Source: Fragum whitleyi
Taxonomy: Eukaryota > Mollusca > Bivalvia > Cardiida > Cardiidae
DNA: 64,000 bases
Reading direction: 5' to 3'
Assembly: GCA_948146395.1 (NCBI GenBank)
Contig: OX411543.1
Coordinates: 25,622,026-25,686,025 of the forward strand
Part shown: positions 20,715 through 32,511 of the stretch, piece after piece
Position numbering within the stretch: the stretch's first letter is position 1
Layout: every line of letters begins with the position of its first letter
Made by a program: the position numbers and the translations under genes
The notes under the pieces: model-generated
The model's database searches: none
What the model saw: the letters and a program-made list of their open reading frames with translations, nothing else
Told to the model about the DNA's origin: nothing

Positions 20715-21548
20715 TTAAGTTCACCTGAGTACATCGTGCTCAAGGTGAGCTTTTGTGATCAATGGATTTCTGTCATCCGCCGTGTGTCGTCCGTCGTCAA
20801 CAATTTAAGTGTTACCACTCTAGAGGCCACAAATATGGCCCAATCATCATGAAACTTTGTCAGAATGTACTCCAGATCACAAGGATAAATCCTATTTAAA
20901 ACGGGACGGATCCATGCAATATCACGGAAAAAGGGTCCTAAAAGACAATTTTCTTGATTACACTCTAGAGGCCATAAATATGGACCAATCATCATGAAAC
21001 TTAGTCAAAATGTTTGTCAGTTTACAAGGATGAAGCCTATTGAAAATGGGAAGGATCCATACCATATCACGGAAAAAGGGGTCTTAAAGACAATTTTCTT
21101 GTTAACACTCTAGAGGCCACAAATATGGCCCAATCATCATGAAGCTTGGTCAGAATGTTTGTCAGGTCACAAGGATGAAACCTATTGAAAATTGGAAGGA
21201 TCTATGCCATATCATAGGAAAAAGGATCATAATGACAATTTTCATCTTACACTCTAGAGGCCACAAATATTGCACAATCTTCATGAAACTTGGTCATAAT
21301 GTTGGTCAGAGCAGAAGGATGAAGCCTATTGAAAATTGGCAGGATCCATGCCATGTCACAGGAAAAGGGGTCTTAATGATAATTTTCTTGATATAACTGT
21401 AGGGGCTGCAATTTTGGTCCAAACTTCATGAAAGTTGGTTTTATATCGAAAATATCTCCTTCTATAACATCTGCCATGTTAATTGATGTGATGTCCCAGG
21501 GATCAAAGAGATTCAGGAGAGAGATCTAGGACCATCTTTGTCCTCTTG
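20715..21548 (-). mobile_element. Family-1 tandem-core element, complete, minus strand
   Basis: On the minus strand the 5' end (21548) reads CAAGAGGACAAAGATGGTCC. The core has about four units with CTCTAGAGGCCACAAATATG on the plus strand. The 3' end is a GCTCACCTTGAGC...GTACTCAGGTGAAC hairpin followed by TTAA at 20715. Together with 20280-20714 it makes a composite with a family-1 5' end at each outer edge. Confidence 0.75.
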
Positions 21549-22350
21549 TTTACGCTGTTGCCTTCTCTGAATCCCCATCTCTAGCCCTCTCACTTACTAC
21601 TCCTTCTCACATACTAGATGGCTCATTTTCTAACTCACTTAATCACATTCCTTGACCTGTTTTCTAAAATCATCATTTACTTAAATTTCACTTAAAGCAA
21701 ATAAATGTTTCTTCTGGTTTCCTTGGGGCAATTCCGGTAGAGCAATACCTGGGCCTGAAGTATTTCTTGTTAAATAAATTATTCCCCTTTTCAACTAAAG
21801 ATTTTTTTGCAAGCAAGCACCTTAAGCCAGGCATTACAACTGCATGAAAAAATCTGGAATGAGTGCTCGAGAGTGATGCCATAAGCGTAAGCTTTCATCA
21901 CAATCAAACTAAAATAATTAAGTATAAACTAAAACTTTCTGTCAGATTTCAATGAAACTGTTGAGAAATTTGATTGAGTAGTGTTTTTCTAAAAATATTC
22001 AAGAAATCGAATTCTGTGCAATACTATGGCAAAAAGATATGTTAAAAATCTTGCTCATTCCTTTATTTCTTTGAACAAATTATGTACAGAACTAATTTCT
22101 ATGAGTTAGTTGAGCAATCAAGGGGCATCATTTTCTTCTCCTTTTACAATGAATTCTGAAATATGTTAATCATTTTCAATATTCCCAGTCTAAAATGTTG
22201 TCACCAGGAAATATCGGACCAGTATTGCCCTACAATTGAGACAATGGGGTATTGTCTGTGTTCACCCCCACATTATTGAGTAAATGATATTGTTACTAGT
22301 GGAAACAATAGAGCCATGTCATGGTGTGAAGGCAATCTACTGCAATTCAA
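21549..22350. other. No gene seen
   Basis: AT-rich sequence without recognisable coding content or a repeat family shared with the rest of the window. Confidence 0.35.
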
Positions 22351-22351
22351 T

Positions 22352-22420
22352 TGCTTAGCATGAGACAGTTGTAACTGCCTATAAACATATAGGCAGTTAC
22401 AACTGTTTCATGCTTAGACA
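22352..22420. repeat. Foldback family A palindrome, copy 3
   Basis: The arms GCATGAGACAGTTGTAACTG and CAGTTACAACTGTTTCATGC pair almost perfectly around AAACATAT. Confidence 0.9.
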
Positions 22421-22616
22421 GTGAATTGTTCTGAGGAAATAGAATTCGTGATTCCTATTTATTACCTAGATTTACATGAAATAATGTGTCTCCTTGCTAG
22501 ACATTGACATCTGAATGTGTAGATTTCTTATATAACCCTCATGATCAAAGAATCAAGCAGAGTTACAGATAAGACGGGGTAAAGAAAGTTCAAAAGTTTT
22601 ATTTCCCAATGTAAAA

Positions 22617-22685
22617 CCCTATGTTGTGGTACTAATTGGAATTGTCTTGATGAGACAATTCCAATCAGTACCAACAATATAGGTT
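22617..22685. repeat. Foldback palindrome (family G)
   Basis: The arms GTACTAATTGGAATTGTCTT and GACAATTCCAATCAGTAC are inverted repeats; the outer ends CCTATGTTG and CAACAATATAGG also pair. A decayed relative may be present near 28360-28410. Confidence 0.75.
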
Positions 22686-22699
22686 TATATATTATGATT

Positions 22700-23210
22700 G
22701 AAAAACTTTGATCTGAAACTCATTATACCCCCTCATCTGTAGCTGAGTTGTTTCAAATTTGACAGAAAGAGATTCGGTACAGAGCAAAAATTTTCATATC
22801 CTCTTCATTTCATGAATTTTTACATGCCACTGAAGGAAAGCCACTACCTGTACAGACCCAAGGTTTTAGGTATAATTTTATTAATTCAAGAAAATTTGAT
22901 TTTTAGCTAAGCTGTTTTAGGAGAAAACCCGAGTTATTACTATAGCCTTGATGTCGTCGTTGTCATTGTCGTCCTGCAAAACTTTGAGATTTTGTGATAT
23001 CTCTGGTTCCCCTTTTTTGATTTTTTTTTTTCCTCCATCCAGCACTCAACAGCCAAGCGTAGGCACCCGTAGGCGGTGCTCTTATTTTGTATGAGGTTTA
23101 ATGGCACTTTCAACAGTATAGTAGTTTACATTGGCTGGTGATCCATCGGTCATTATATAATGCATTTACAACAACAACAAACAAGTGCATGTCGTATTGC
23201 GATGCAATAC
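22700..23210. other. Mixed repeat remnants, including a SINE-like 3' tail (minus)
   Basis: On the minus strand, about 23110-23060 reads TGTTGAAAGTGCCATTAAAC and CTCATACAAA, which resembles the conserved 3' tail of V/Meta-type SINEs also seen at 37765. No tRNA-like head is attached. The remainder is low-complexity or unassigned. Confidence 0.35.
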
Positions 23211-24974
23211 AGGAGTCCCCCACGGGATAACAAAAAATCCTTTCATATAATATATCTCCTACTTACTAGATCTATAACTGTATACAAAATTTGAAGTTGC
23301 TAGCACATTAGGTTTTGAACAAAATGTCCCATACAAAAATATAAGATTAAAAACAACCATTGGCAAAAACTCAAAAACTGGGGGGAGAAGAATTATTCTT
23401 GTACATGCCACTTGTCCTCAATGAGATCTATAAGTGTACCAAGGTTGAAGTTGCTAGCACCGATGGCTCAGGAGATATGGTCCGGACAAAAATGTCAGGA
23501 TAAGAAACAACAACGGACAATAACTGAAAAAGTGGATATGGCAGAGTAACAGTTCTTGTGCATTACACTTCTTCTCACTGAGATCTACCAGTGTACAAAG
23601 TTTTAAGTTGCTAGGGCTTATGGTTTAGGAGATAAGTATGGGACAAAAATGTAAGGATATAAACAACAAAGGGCAATAACTCAAAAAGTGGACATGGCAG
23701 AGTGACAGTTCTTGTACATGACACTTGTCCTCAATGATATCTATAAGTGTAGCAAGTTTGAAGTTTCTAGCACTTATGGTTTAGAAGATATGTTCCGGAC
23801 AAAAATGTAAAGGTAAAAACAACAAAGGGCAATAACTCAAAAAGTGGACATGGCAGAGTGACAGTTCTTGTACATGACACTTGTCCTCAATGATATCTAT
23901 AAGTGTAGCAAGTTTGAAGTTTCTAGCACTTATGGTTTAGAAGATATGTTCCGGACAAAAATGTAAAGGTAAAAACAACAAAGGGCAATAACTCAAAAAG
24001 TGGACATGGCACAGTTACAGTTCTTGTACATGACACTTGTCCTCAATGAGATCTATACTTGTACAAAGTTTAAAGTTGCTAGCACTTATAGTTTCGGAGC
24101 TATGATCCGGACAAGAATGTAAGACTAAAAACAACAAAGGGCAATAACTCAAAAAGTGGACATGGCACAGTAACAGTTCTTGTACATGACACTTGTCCTC
24201 GATAAGATCTATCAGTGTACAAAGTTTGAAGTTGCTAGCACTTATGATTTAGGAGATATGATCCGGACAAAAATTTTAAGGGTAAAAACAACAAAGGGCA
24301 ATAACTCAAAAAGAGGGCGTGGCAGAGTAAAGGTTCTTGAACATGACACTTCTCCTCAATGAGATCTATAAGTGTACCAAGTTTGAAGTTGCTAGCACTT
24401 ATAGTTTAGGAGATATGATCCGGACAAGAAAGTAACGCTAAAAACAACAAAGGGCAATAAGTCAAAAAGTGGGTGTGGCAGAGTTATGGATCTTAAACAT
24501 GACACTTCTCCTCAATGAGATCTTTAATTGTACAAAGTTTGAAGTTGCTAGCACTTATAGTTTAGGAGATATGTTCCGGACAAGAATGTAAGGCTAAAAA
24601 CAACAAAGGACAATAACTCAAAAAGTGAGCCTGGCAGAGTAACGGTTCTTGAACATGACACTTGTCTACAATGAGATCTATAAGTGTACAAAGTTTGAAG
24701 TTGCTAGCACACATAGTTAAGGAGATATGTTTCAGACAAGAATGTAAGGGTAAATACAACAAAGGGCAATAACTCAAAAAGTGGGCGTGGCAGAGTAAAG
24801 GTTCTTGAACATGACACTTCTCCTCAATGAGATCTATAAGTGTACCAAGTTTGAAGTTGCTAGCACATATGGTTTAGATGATATAGCCCGGACAAAAGTG
24901 TGACGGACAGACAGACGGACATACGGAATCGAGCAAACCTTTAGTCCCCCAACCAGTAACCGGTGGGGGACTAA
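23211..24974 (+). mobile_element. Family-2 tandem-core element, complete, 156-bp units
   Basis: The 5' end AGGAGTCCCCCACGGG is the inverse of the 3' GGTGGGGGACT. The core is about ten units; GGCAATA recurs at 23672, 23828, 23984, 24140, 24297, 24453, 24609 and 24765, a period of 156 bp with a single 157. A GAC-rich tract (24902-24930) and TCGAGCAAACCTTTAGTCCC lead to the terminal hairpin, ending CTAA at 24974. There is no coding capacity. Helitron/Helentron-like by structure (inferred). Confidence 0.85.
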
Positions 24975-25448
24975 AAAATCATCACCTTGACCTATCTCAT
25001 GATTGTGTGGCCCACATTTTTAAGGGCAAGCTTTACTAGTGAATTTTGTAGAAAGCAATTTCTAAAGGGATTAGTTGTTCTTAGAGCTTGCATAAAGTTT
25101 CATGATTGTAGGTCACTAGGTTTTCAGACAAAAATTCAATTGTGTCTTCGAACTTCAATTGTGACCTTGACCTTTAAACTATGTTTCCTTAAACAATAGA
25201 GTACAGTTGACAAACTGCTTGAATGAGTGTTACACATTGTTTACATACTGTATATATTGTTAAGTGCGCATGTCCGTATATTCTGAATATATGCCAGACC
25301 CAGATGTGGTCAAGTTAATTAGTTCATTAATTAAACTTGAATGTAACACATGTATTGTGTTTGTATATTCTCCCTTTACTATTATAATACCACATTTGTG
25401 AATTATCAGCCAACTTCAAAAGTAACAAAGACCAAGCAAACTCTATCA
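24975..25448. other. Degenerate 'CCTTGACCT' repeat piece, then unassigned
   Basis: 24980-25200 shares AAAGTTTCATGATTGTAGGT and TTGTGACCTTGACCT with the array at 29340-29768, so it is probably a fragment of the same element. The rest is unassigned AT-rich sequence. Confidence 0.4.
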
Positions 25449-26937
25449 TTAACCCATGTCGACCATGCTGATTAAATTTTGGCTAAAATTTTTAATCAAA
25501 ATCAAAGAGTAAACAAGGTGCCAAATTGTCACAAGATACGCCCGTCACACTGCTTAGTATTAACTGGGGGTTTGAATAGAACTGAGGTTATTTTGAATGA
25601 ATATTTTTTGCACCCATGAAGTTTCATGATCCTAGCTATAATACTTTTAGAGATATACTCCAGACAAGATTCTAGCATGAAAAAAAACAATGGGCAATAA
25701 CTCAAAAAATAGGCCAGGTAGAATTATGGTTCTTGTACACTGCACTCCCCCTTGATGGCATCTATACATCCATGAGATTTCATGATCCTAGCTGTTATAC
25801 TTTAAGAGATATACTCCGGACAAGATTCAAGTCTGAAAAACGACAAAGGGCAATAACTCAAAAAAAAGGTCAGATAGAATTATGGTTATTTTACACTGCA
25901 CCCCCCCTTGGTGAGATCTATACACCCATGAGGTTTCATGATCCTAGCTATTATACTTTTAGGGATATACCCCGGACAAGATTCAAGTCTGAAAAACAAC
26001 AAAGGGCAATAACTCAAAAAATAGGTCAGGTAGAGTAATGGTTCTTGTGCACTGCACTCCCCCTTGGTGAGATCTATACACCCATGAAGTTTCATGATCC
26101 TAGCTATTATACTTTAAGAGATATACTCCGGACAAGATTCAAGTCTGAAAATTAACAAAGGGCAATAACTAAAAAAAAAGTCAAGGTAGAGTTATGGTTC
26201 TTGTGCACTGCACTCCCCCTTGGTGGCATCTATACACCCATGAGGTTTCATGATCCTAGCTGTTATACTCTAAGAGATATACTCAGGACAAGATTCAAGT
26301 CTGAAAAACGACAAAGGGCATTTACTCAAAAATAGGCCAGGTAGAGTTATGATTCTTGTGCAAGGCACTCCCCCTTGGTGAGATCTATACACCCATGAAG
26401 TGTCATGATCCTAGCTATTATACTTTTAGAGATATACTCCGGACAAGATTCTAGTATGAAATACAACAAAGGGGATTAACTCAATAAATAGGCCAGGTAG
26501 AGTTGTGGTTCTTGTGCACTGCACTCCCCCTTGGTGAGATCTATACACCCATGAAGTTTCATGATCCTAGCTATTATACTTTTACAGATATACTGCACTC
26601 CGCAATGATGAGAAGAATATAATTGCCAAGTTTGAAGTCCATCGGACTTCAAGTGACAGAGTTATGCTCCGGACAAAGAAGTGGACGCCGCCGGACGCCC
26701 GGACGCCACGGGTGATCCCATAATATGTCCCGTCTTCGACGGGCGTATAAAAACACTGAAAGTACCATCTGTAGGTCAGTTTTTATTTGAAAAACTAAAT
26801 CTATTAACAATTCTGGTTTGAAAGTGAGAAACGAGTGGAGTAGACTAACATCAGACTGCACATATGTGCAGGCTGATGTTTGTCTATAGCTCCTGCCAAA
26901 GCAGGAATATTCTGGGTTCAGCTTGACAAGAGTTAAG
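25449..26937 (+). mobile_element. C-family MITE (TTAA ends), interrupted by a family-4 element
   Basis: The left part (25449-25517) reads TTAACCCATGTCGACCATGC and ATTTTGGCTAAAATTTTTAA; the right part (26751-26937) begins CACTGAAAGTACC and ends CAGCTTGACAAGAGTTAA. Joined, these match the uninterrupted C copies at 32512-32761 and 34487-34730. The family-4 element between them inserted later. Confidence 0.75.
25518..26750 (+). mobile_element. Family-4 tandem-core element (ATACGCCCGT...ACGGGCGTATAA), 156-bp units
   Basis: Near the 5' end, GATACGCCCGTCACAC is the inverse of the 3' ACGGGCGTATAA. Core units with GGCAATAACTCAAAAAATAG, CCCTTGGTGAGATCTATACA and TTTCATGATCCTAGCTATTA recur at 25693, 25849, 26005, 26161 and 26317, exactly 156 bp apart. 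A GGACGCC-rich tract and a CCCGTCTTCGACGGG hairpin end the element. The units are homologous to the family-2 core although the termini differ. Confidence 0.8.
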
Positions 26938-26978
26938 CATTCATCAATAAGTATGTAGGATGCAGTCAGACTTAATCC

Positions 26979-27054
26979 GAGGGGTCAGTGCAACACCATT
27001 CTAAGTGCCTCATGTATTAATAGGCCCTTACAATAGTGTTGCACTGACCCATCG
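26979..27054. repeat. Foldback family B palindrome, copy 1
   Basis: GGGGTCAGTGCAACACCATT at the left pairs with AATAGTGTTGCACTGACCC at the right. Confidence 0.85.
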
Positions 27055-27109
27055 GTATGCGATAATCTGTATGTGCTATCAAAATAACCTGCTATACTGC
27101 AGACAAGCT

Positions 27110-27305
27110 AAATTTTTACATTTGACCCTTGACCTTGGAGCTATCTGAAAATTTCTTTCAAATGGCACATCTACTCATGATGGAGAACAATTGTGCCAAT
27201 TTATCTTTTAAATCTATCAATAAATGCAGGTGTAATGGTTCAAACGAAATTGGACAGACAGACACACAATACACCAACAACTTGCCGTCATTATAACAAG
27301 TACTT
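27110..27305 (+). repeat. Fragment of the 'CCTTGACCT' family
   Basis: Shares ATGATGGAGAACAATTGTGC and the CAGACAGACA tract with 28680-28910. It is a short dispersed repeat without coding capacity. Confidence 0.45.
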
Positions 27306-27776
27306 CTTGCTCAATACAAGCAGGCTCCAAAATAAATGAAATGGATGGCTCTGTGTCTCATCGGGCTAATTAAGCCATGAATAGGCTCATCTGGGATACA
27401 AATTCAGAACAACAGTTTTTTGTTTTTTATATGAAATCAGTTTTGAATATAATTATATCTTTCACTCACTGCTTACAAACTAAATCAAATAATATCAAAC
27501 AACTAGCCCACAAAACCACTGCATGCACAAACAAATAAGCTTTATATAATATCTGTCTCAAGATTTTGTAGGAGATATAGTAATACTTGTATTATCTCAT
27601 CTAGAATAAAAAAAAGAAAAGCTCGCTAAATTCTTTTTCATTTCTAGACTAGATTACCAAAGATCAGCTTGTCTCAAAATTAAGTGACTCTAAACAGACT
27701 CTTTTTCTCACATTAAACACTAGTTTTATGATTTCAAAATGTATTTTTATCTCCATAACCAAAGAAATACTGAGTA

Positions 27777-27840
27777 AGTGCAAAACAGTTGTAACTGCCT
27801 GTTTATTTACAGGCAGTTATAATTGTTTTGTGCTGAGCTA
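27777..27840. repeat. Foldback family A palindrome, copy 4
   Basis: The arms TGCAAAACAGTTGTAACTGC and GCAGTTATAATTGTTTTGTG have two mismatches. Confidence 0.85.
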
Positions 27841-27890
27841 TTGATTTGTTTTAATGGCATCATGATGACATCATTTAGATAGAGGATAAT

Positions 27891-28040
27891 CGTTTGTTTC
27901 AGTGCAAGATCGATTTATATTCATTGAGTGAACAACCAAAGCTATATTTTCACGAGTGGTGGAGCCATGAGTGAAAATATAGCTTTTGATGTTCACGAAG
28001 CGAAATATAAATCCATCTTGCACTGAAAGAAATGATTATT
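27891..28040. mobile_element. Long imperfect foldback element (family H), about 150 bp
   Basis: CGTTTGTTTCAGTGCAAGAT at the left pairs with ATCTTGCACTGAAAGAAATG at the right; the inner arms AGCTATATTTTCAC and GTGAAAATATAGCT continue the fold. A truncated left half lies at 52797-52860. Confidence 0.75.
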
Positions 28041-29339
28041 CTATTTCTTTATTGCAAAAATGTGTCAAAATGTAAAATTTCTAGGACAAATTTTTGTAAA
28101 GCACGTCATTTTTCATGTGATTGCTATGCAACAATCATTGTGATGTCACTTATTTAGCCCCACATAGATGACGTCAGATAGGATGAAAAGCACAAAAAGC
28201 AGGGTATAAGTTTTTGATAATTTCACTGCTTTTGTGGTGAGATTATCGGGTGATAACCTACTGTTATTTCTCTATAAACCACCGAAAAGCAAAAAAGAAA
28301 GTGTGCTCTTTAATTTGTCTAAGACAAGGATATCTCTGATGGTTGTTTGCTATTGAAGACAACCCTATGCTGTGACAATTCAAATGAGTACCATACCAAA
28401 AACATAGGATCTGATTGATGTATAAATTTTTTTTTTTTCCATTTTGAAAGTGAGCTCACTCCCTTTATCTTAAGCTCTGTCTCCAGTTTAAAGTACCTTG
28501 AATCATATACTGCAAATTCATGAAATAACCATAGAACAATATCGCATACTGTTAATTCATATATACATAGGTAAAAGAAAATGTCACAAAACTAGGTGGT
28601 TGTCACAGGATAACTGCTTATACAATGTATATTCATAATAGAAAACGATTCGGCCCTGATATTTGAAAAGGATCCATAAATGAGAAGTTCTGGACAACCT
28701 CATTTTTTTACATTTGACCTTGAACTTGAAGCTTTTAACAAGGTACTTCAAATAGCACATTTTAGTTATGATGGAGAACAATTGTGCCAATTTATTTCAA
28801 AATCCATTGATGAAAATAACCAATATCAGACAGACAGATTCACTACTGCAACCACACCAAGCCATCATTGTGACAACAGACTGGCTGACTGCAGGTGGGG
28901 TTGACAAAAATATTGAACAAAATACAATGTACTTACACAAAATACACCAATAAATGTTTGAAATCATTCTTACATCCCTTTCAATACATAAATATTTTGA
29001 TTTTGGTAATTAACACAAATACCGGTAATAATTTTTCAGAAACCAGATGACCCTCATTTTAATAGTTGATAATGGATGTCTGACTAGCTTATTCAAAGTT
29101 AAAGTTGCAGCTCAAGTCTGAACTAGAATTGTCTCAAAGTAGACCAATACATGCACCCCCCATCAGGGCTTTGTCCTACCAGCGCTTTTTTTAAGTGCAA
29201 TGAGTATATGATTTATTTGCAACATACATAATTAAAAAATTTAGTAAAATTTTCAAGTTAAAGGGAGGTAAATCAACAACAACAAGCTCTTTGTCCCATT
29301 ACAAGTGTCATTACTGTGTAATGTGTCCCTGTCAAAGTG
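28041..29339. other. No gene seen; one repeat fragment at 28680-28910
   Basis: 28680-28910 is a copy of the 'CCTTGACCT' repeat with a CAGACAGACAG tract. The remainder is AT-rich and unassigned. Confidence 0.35.
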
Positions 29340-29768
29340 CTATAAGTATATTGCTTCAAAAGTTCAAGGGTGTCTGGAAACATTTTTTTCTTGAAAAAGT
29401 TAAATTATGACCTTGACCCATACAGCCCAAACAATAGGGCACTTCTTATGGTGATGGGCAACAATTGTATAAAATTTCATGATTCTAGGTCAATTGGTTC
29501 TTGAGTAAGAATCTGTAAACAGTTTTTGGACAAAGTTCAATTGTGACCTTGACCTGTGTAGCTCAAAAACAATAGGGCACTTCCTTTGGCCAAGGGTAAC
29601 AAATATATTAAGTTTCATGATTATAGGTCAACTTGTTCTAGAGCTATAGTCCTGAAACAAAAAAATACAGACGGACGGATTGAGGGACAGACAGACAGAT
29701 TGAGGGACAGACAGACAGACATGGTGAATCCAATATACCCCCCTCTTCTTTGTAGGCCGTGGTATAAT
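29340..29768 (+). mobile_element. Tandem-core element with 'TGACCTTGACCT' units (family 5), 3' part
   Basis: CAATAGGGCACTTC recurs at 29432 and 29570, together with TTTCATGATT.TAGGTCAA. A GACAGACAGATTGAGG tract and a terminal TATACC...GGTATAATAA pairing follow. The order core, GAC tract, hairpin, TAA copies the other families, but the units (about 138 bp) and termini differ. Confidence 0.55.
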
Positions 29769-30088
29769 AATGTTTAAGTTTAAATGTTAAAACAATCAGA
29801 ACTCAATTAACCTGGGATGTGGTACACCACCTCAGATATTTGAGAATACTGTAACCGGTAATTTTGGCGGTGGTTTTATTTTGGATATATTGACAGTCAA
29901 GCTAAAATGTGCCAAATTTAATCTACGGCCAATATCAATTTTGTCACAATTAAATGAGAAATTCCTTTGTTATGGAAATGTAATTGTTTGTGATGTACAT
30001 TTTAGTCAATGTTAACTTTATTTGAAAGATATGCAGACCATACTTAGTCAATTTAGAATAAGAAAATATGCTGACAATGATTAAATTT

Positions 30089-30161
30089 TGAGGTGGTAGC
30101 GCACTCCTATTGTAAGTGCCTATATATTATAGGCACTTACAATAGTATTGCACTGACCCTA
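30089..30161. repeat. Foldback family B palindrome, copy 2
   Basis: The arms CTATTGTAAGTGCCTATA and TATAGGCACTTACAATAG are perfect. Confidence 0.9.
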
Positions 30162-30424
30162 GATTTGTAAATGCCTAAAAACATAGATTAGGGGTTTTAT
30201 TTTGGCATTACATGTAAGAGGTGCCAAAATAAATCACCGCCAATAAATTGTTACCGAAAAAACGCCAAATGTGGACACTGCCATTATAAAGCCTTTTACA
30301 GTACCTCATTAATTTTGTCAAGAAAATTGACCCAAATTGTTAATAAACAACCTAAATGCAGCAGCTATCTGAAGTTGATGTAAACCTGATTTACATCCAT
30401 TGGTAAACAAAATCTTTCAAATTC

Positions 30425-30545
30425 TTGCTTTGAGTCCTGGAAGATTGACCAGTACTAGAGCCAAGTGTGTTAGAAATTGAAAGAATCAAGATGGATAGCC
30501 TATCCCAGGAACTGAACTCAGGATCTTGTTTGTCAAGAGATCTGG
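30425..30545 (-). mobile_element. Degenerate tRNA-related SINE head (possible)
   Basis: On the minus strand GAGTTCAGTTCCTGGGATAG resembles a decayed B box (GGTTCRANNCC) preceded by AAGATCCT. The A box is not convincing. Confidence 0.25.
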
Positions 30546-30621
30546 GGCCTGTTTTGTGATCTTACAATAATGTTTTGCCGTAGTCAAAAATCAAAGTTGC
30601 TTCTACAGTAGTAACTGAATA

Positions 30622-30702
30622 TGGAATTCTACCCTGCATAATCTCATTGGAATCATCTTCTAAAGACGATTCCAATGAGATATTGCAAGGTAGATTCTAA
30701 CA
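30622..30702. repeat. Foldback palindrome (family G)
   Basis: TAATCTCATTGGAATCATCT pairs with AGACGATTCCAATGAGAT, and the outer GAATTCTACCCTGC pairs imperfectly with GCAAGGTAGATTC. Confidence 0.75.
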
Positions 30703-31646
30703 ATGAATGAAAACACCAGGTACAAATTTGGATTTTACTTACAATTATTTTTTTTGTAAGATGTTAAGTAAAACAGGCCCCAGCACAAGAATATTTTGTT
30801 CACAAAGGAAGGTACAATGTACAAACTTTTTTTTCAGGAAAATTTATAAATGGATGAAGTATATATGAAAAGTGATACAAATATAGTGGAAAGAAAACAT
30901 GAAAACTAACTTATATAAAATCCAAGGGTGAAGCTTGCTCAAATTAAAGTGTACAAAGGAATATGCCAAAGACTTGAAGCTTAGACAGGGGAGTTTTTCA
31001 TAGGATATGTCACCTACAGTAGCTTTAATAACCTAGCTATCTCTCTGACAAGCGGTTGGTGCTCCATCACTTTATCAAAGAGAGTGCTATGTAACCCGAG
31101 CTCAGGATAACCCAAACTGTTACATTCTTACATATTACTGGAAAATCACACATAAATACCATGTAAATATATAATACCAAATTAAAATTCTAAAAAGTAT
31201 CGTACAAGACATACACAAAAAATGCAAGAAACTAATTACATAATGATATTAACAAACTCAAATAAGAACTTGATATGCTGATTTTGTATTACAAGCAGAA
31301 CATGTGCTACTTTGACCAGAGTTGTACATAAAAATGTACTAAAATTTTGTCTTTTTCATCAGAATCAAACTATTTCCTTTACATGATAATAAGTCTTTTC
31401 ACTTTTATACTTATGAGAACATAAAGGAGAAAATTTAAGCTTACCCCTTTTTGTTCCATCCATAAATGTAAGCGATAATTTGGCTCTGGACGAATTTATT
31501 TCAACATTTGACCTTGGCCTGTGACTTTGACCTTTGATGAAAGGATAGACGGACGCACCAAACTATTTTTATGAAAATTGTATCTCGCTCTACAGCAAAT
31601 TATTAAATAACTACAGGTAAATTAATCACTGTTGCCAGGGCATCTA
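30703..31646. other. No gene seen
   Basis: AT-rich sequence. A fragment of the 'TGACCTT' repeat with GGACGCACC lies near 31490-31560. I recognise nothing else. Confidence 0.35.
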
Positions 31647-31649
31647 TTG

Positions 31650-31875
31650 TAATCCTTGTCATGCTGACAGGAGGTATAAACAAAGATCAGCCTGCACATA
31701 TGTGCAGTCTGATCTTAGTTCATACCACCTGAATTGCATTTTTAAACCAGAAAGGTGTAAAACAATGCCTTTATAAAATCAATACTCACTCACATTTGGT
31801 AACTTCCAGTGCTTGTAGCACTTTGATTTTACATTTATTTGGCAAAAGATTTTTATTCAGTATGACAAGGATTAA
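31650..31875. mobile_element. C-family MITE, degenerate copy
   Basis: It starts AATCCTTGTCATGCTGACAG, has the central GCCTGCACATATGTGCAGTC palindrome, and ends CAGTATGACAAGGATTAA. The TTAA at the left has decayed. Confidence 0.65.
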
Positions 31876-32001
31876 ATTACCAAGCACAAAACAAAATGCA
31901 TACTGCAGATGCATTAAAGTTATAGTCCATCAAATTTAACCTGCAACAGTTACCAAAAGACAAATGGGTGTTTTTTCTGGTCGCTCTACTAATAGGAATT
32001 A

Positions 32002-32298
32002 CTGTATTTCTTCTAATAATAGCGCCCTCCCTAATAGAAGCACCCCTACATTGTTTACTCCAAAAACCTGCTTCAAATGCCTAAATATTAGGAGCTTTTT
32101 GAGACTTCTTCTCTAATTTGAGATGATTTTCCTCTAAACAATCATTTATATGATTGTTTAGAGGAAATTCATATCACATTAAAAGGAAAAGGGCCTAAAA
32201 GACATCAACGATTTTTTTTTAAATCAGAAAATGCTTACTAAATAAAAGCTCCCTGATATATGTATAGATCCCTGGAGCATTTATTAGGAGAAATACGG
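32002..32298. mobile_element. F-family MITE with TA flank and internal hairpin, copy 1
   Basis: The ends CTGTATTTCTTCTAATAATA and TTATTAGGAGAAATACGG form the TIR. The centre is a near-perfect hairpin CCTCTAAACAATCATT...GATTGTTTAGAGG (32130-32166). The left flank is TA. Four related copies exist in the window. Confidence 0.8.
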
Positions 32299-32317
32299 CC
32301 AAAGAAAATTAATTTTA

Positions 32318-32390
32318 AAGGGTCTGTGAAAAATTATTGTAACTGTCTGTATATCTACATGTATTTACAATAGTTTTGCACTAACTTCCC
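32318..32390. repeat. Foldback family A/B-like palindrome, degenerate
   Basis: GTGAAAAATTATTGTAACTG faces TACAATAGTTTTGCAC across a short loop. Confidence 0.5.
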
Positions 32391-32511
32391 AAAACACAAT
32401 ATCTATTTTTTTTCTTTATAACTTTCACAGTACAATAGTTTTCTGATGACCCCTGAATTTAGCCCGAGTTGAACTTAATGCACTACATGTATTCATACAA
32501 TTAAAAGCTTT

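Noticed and set aside
23211..24974. CRISPR-like array of regular repeats
   Set aside because: Repeat units are contiguous at 156 bp without unique spacers, and the context is a eukaryotic mobile element.
25733..26038. 101-codon frame with an internal repeat
   Set aside because: It is a translation of two 156-bp units; 156 is divisible by three, which keeps frames open by chance.
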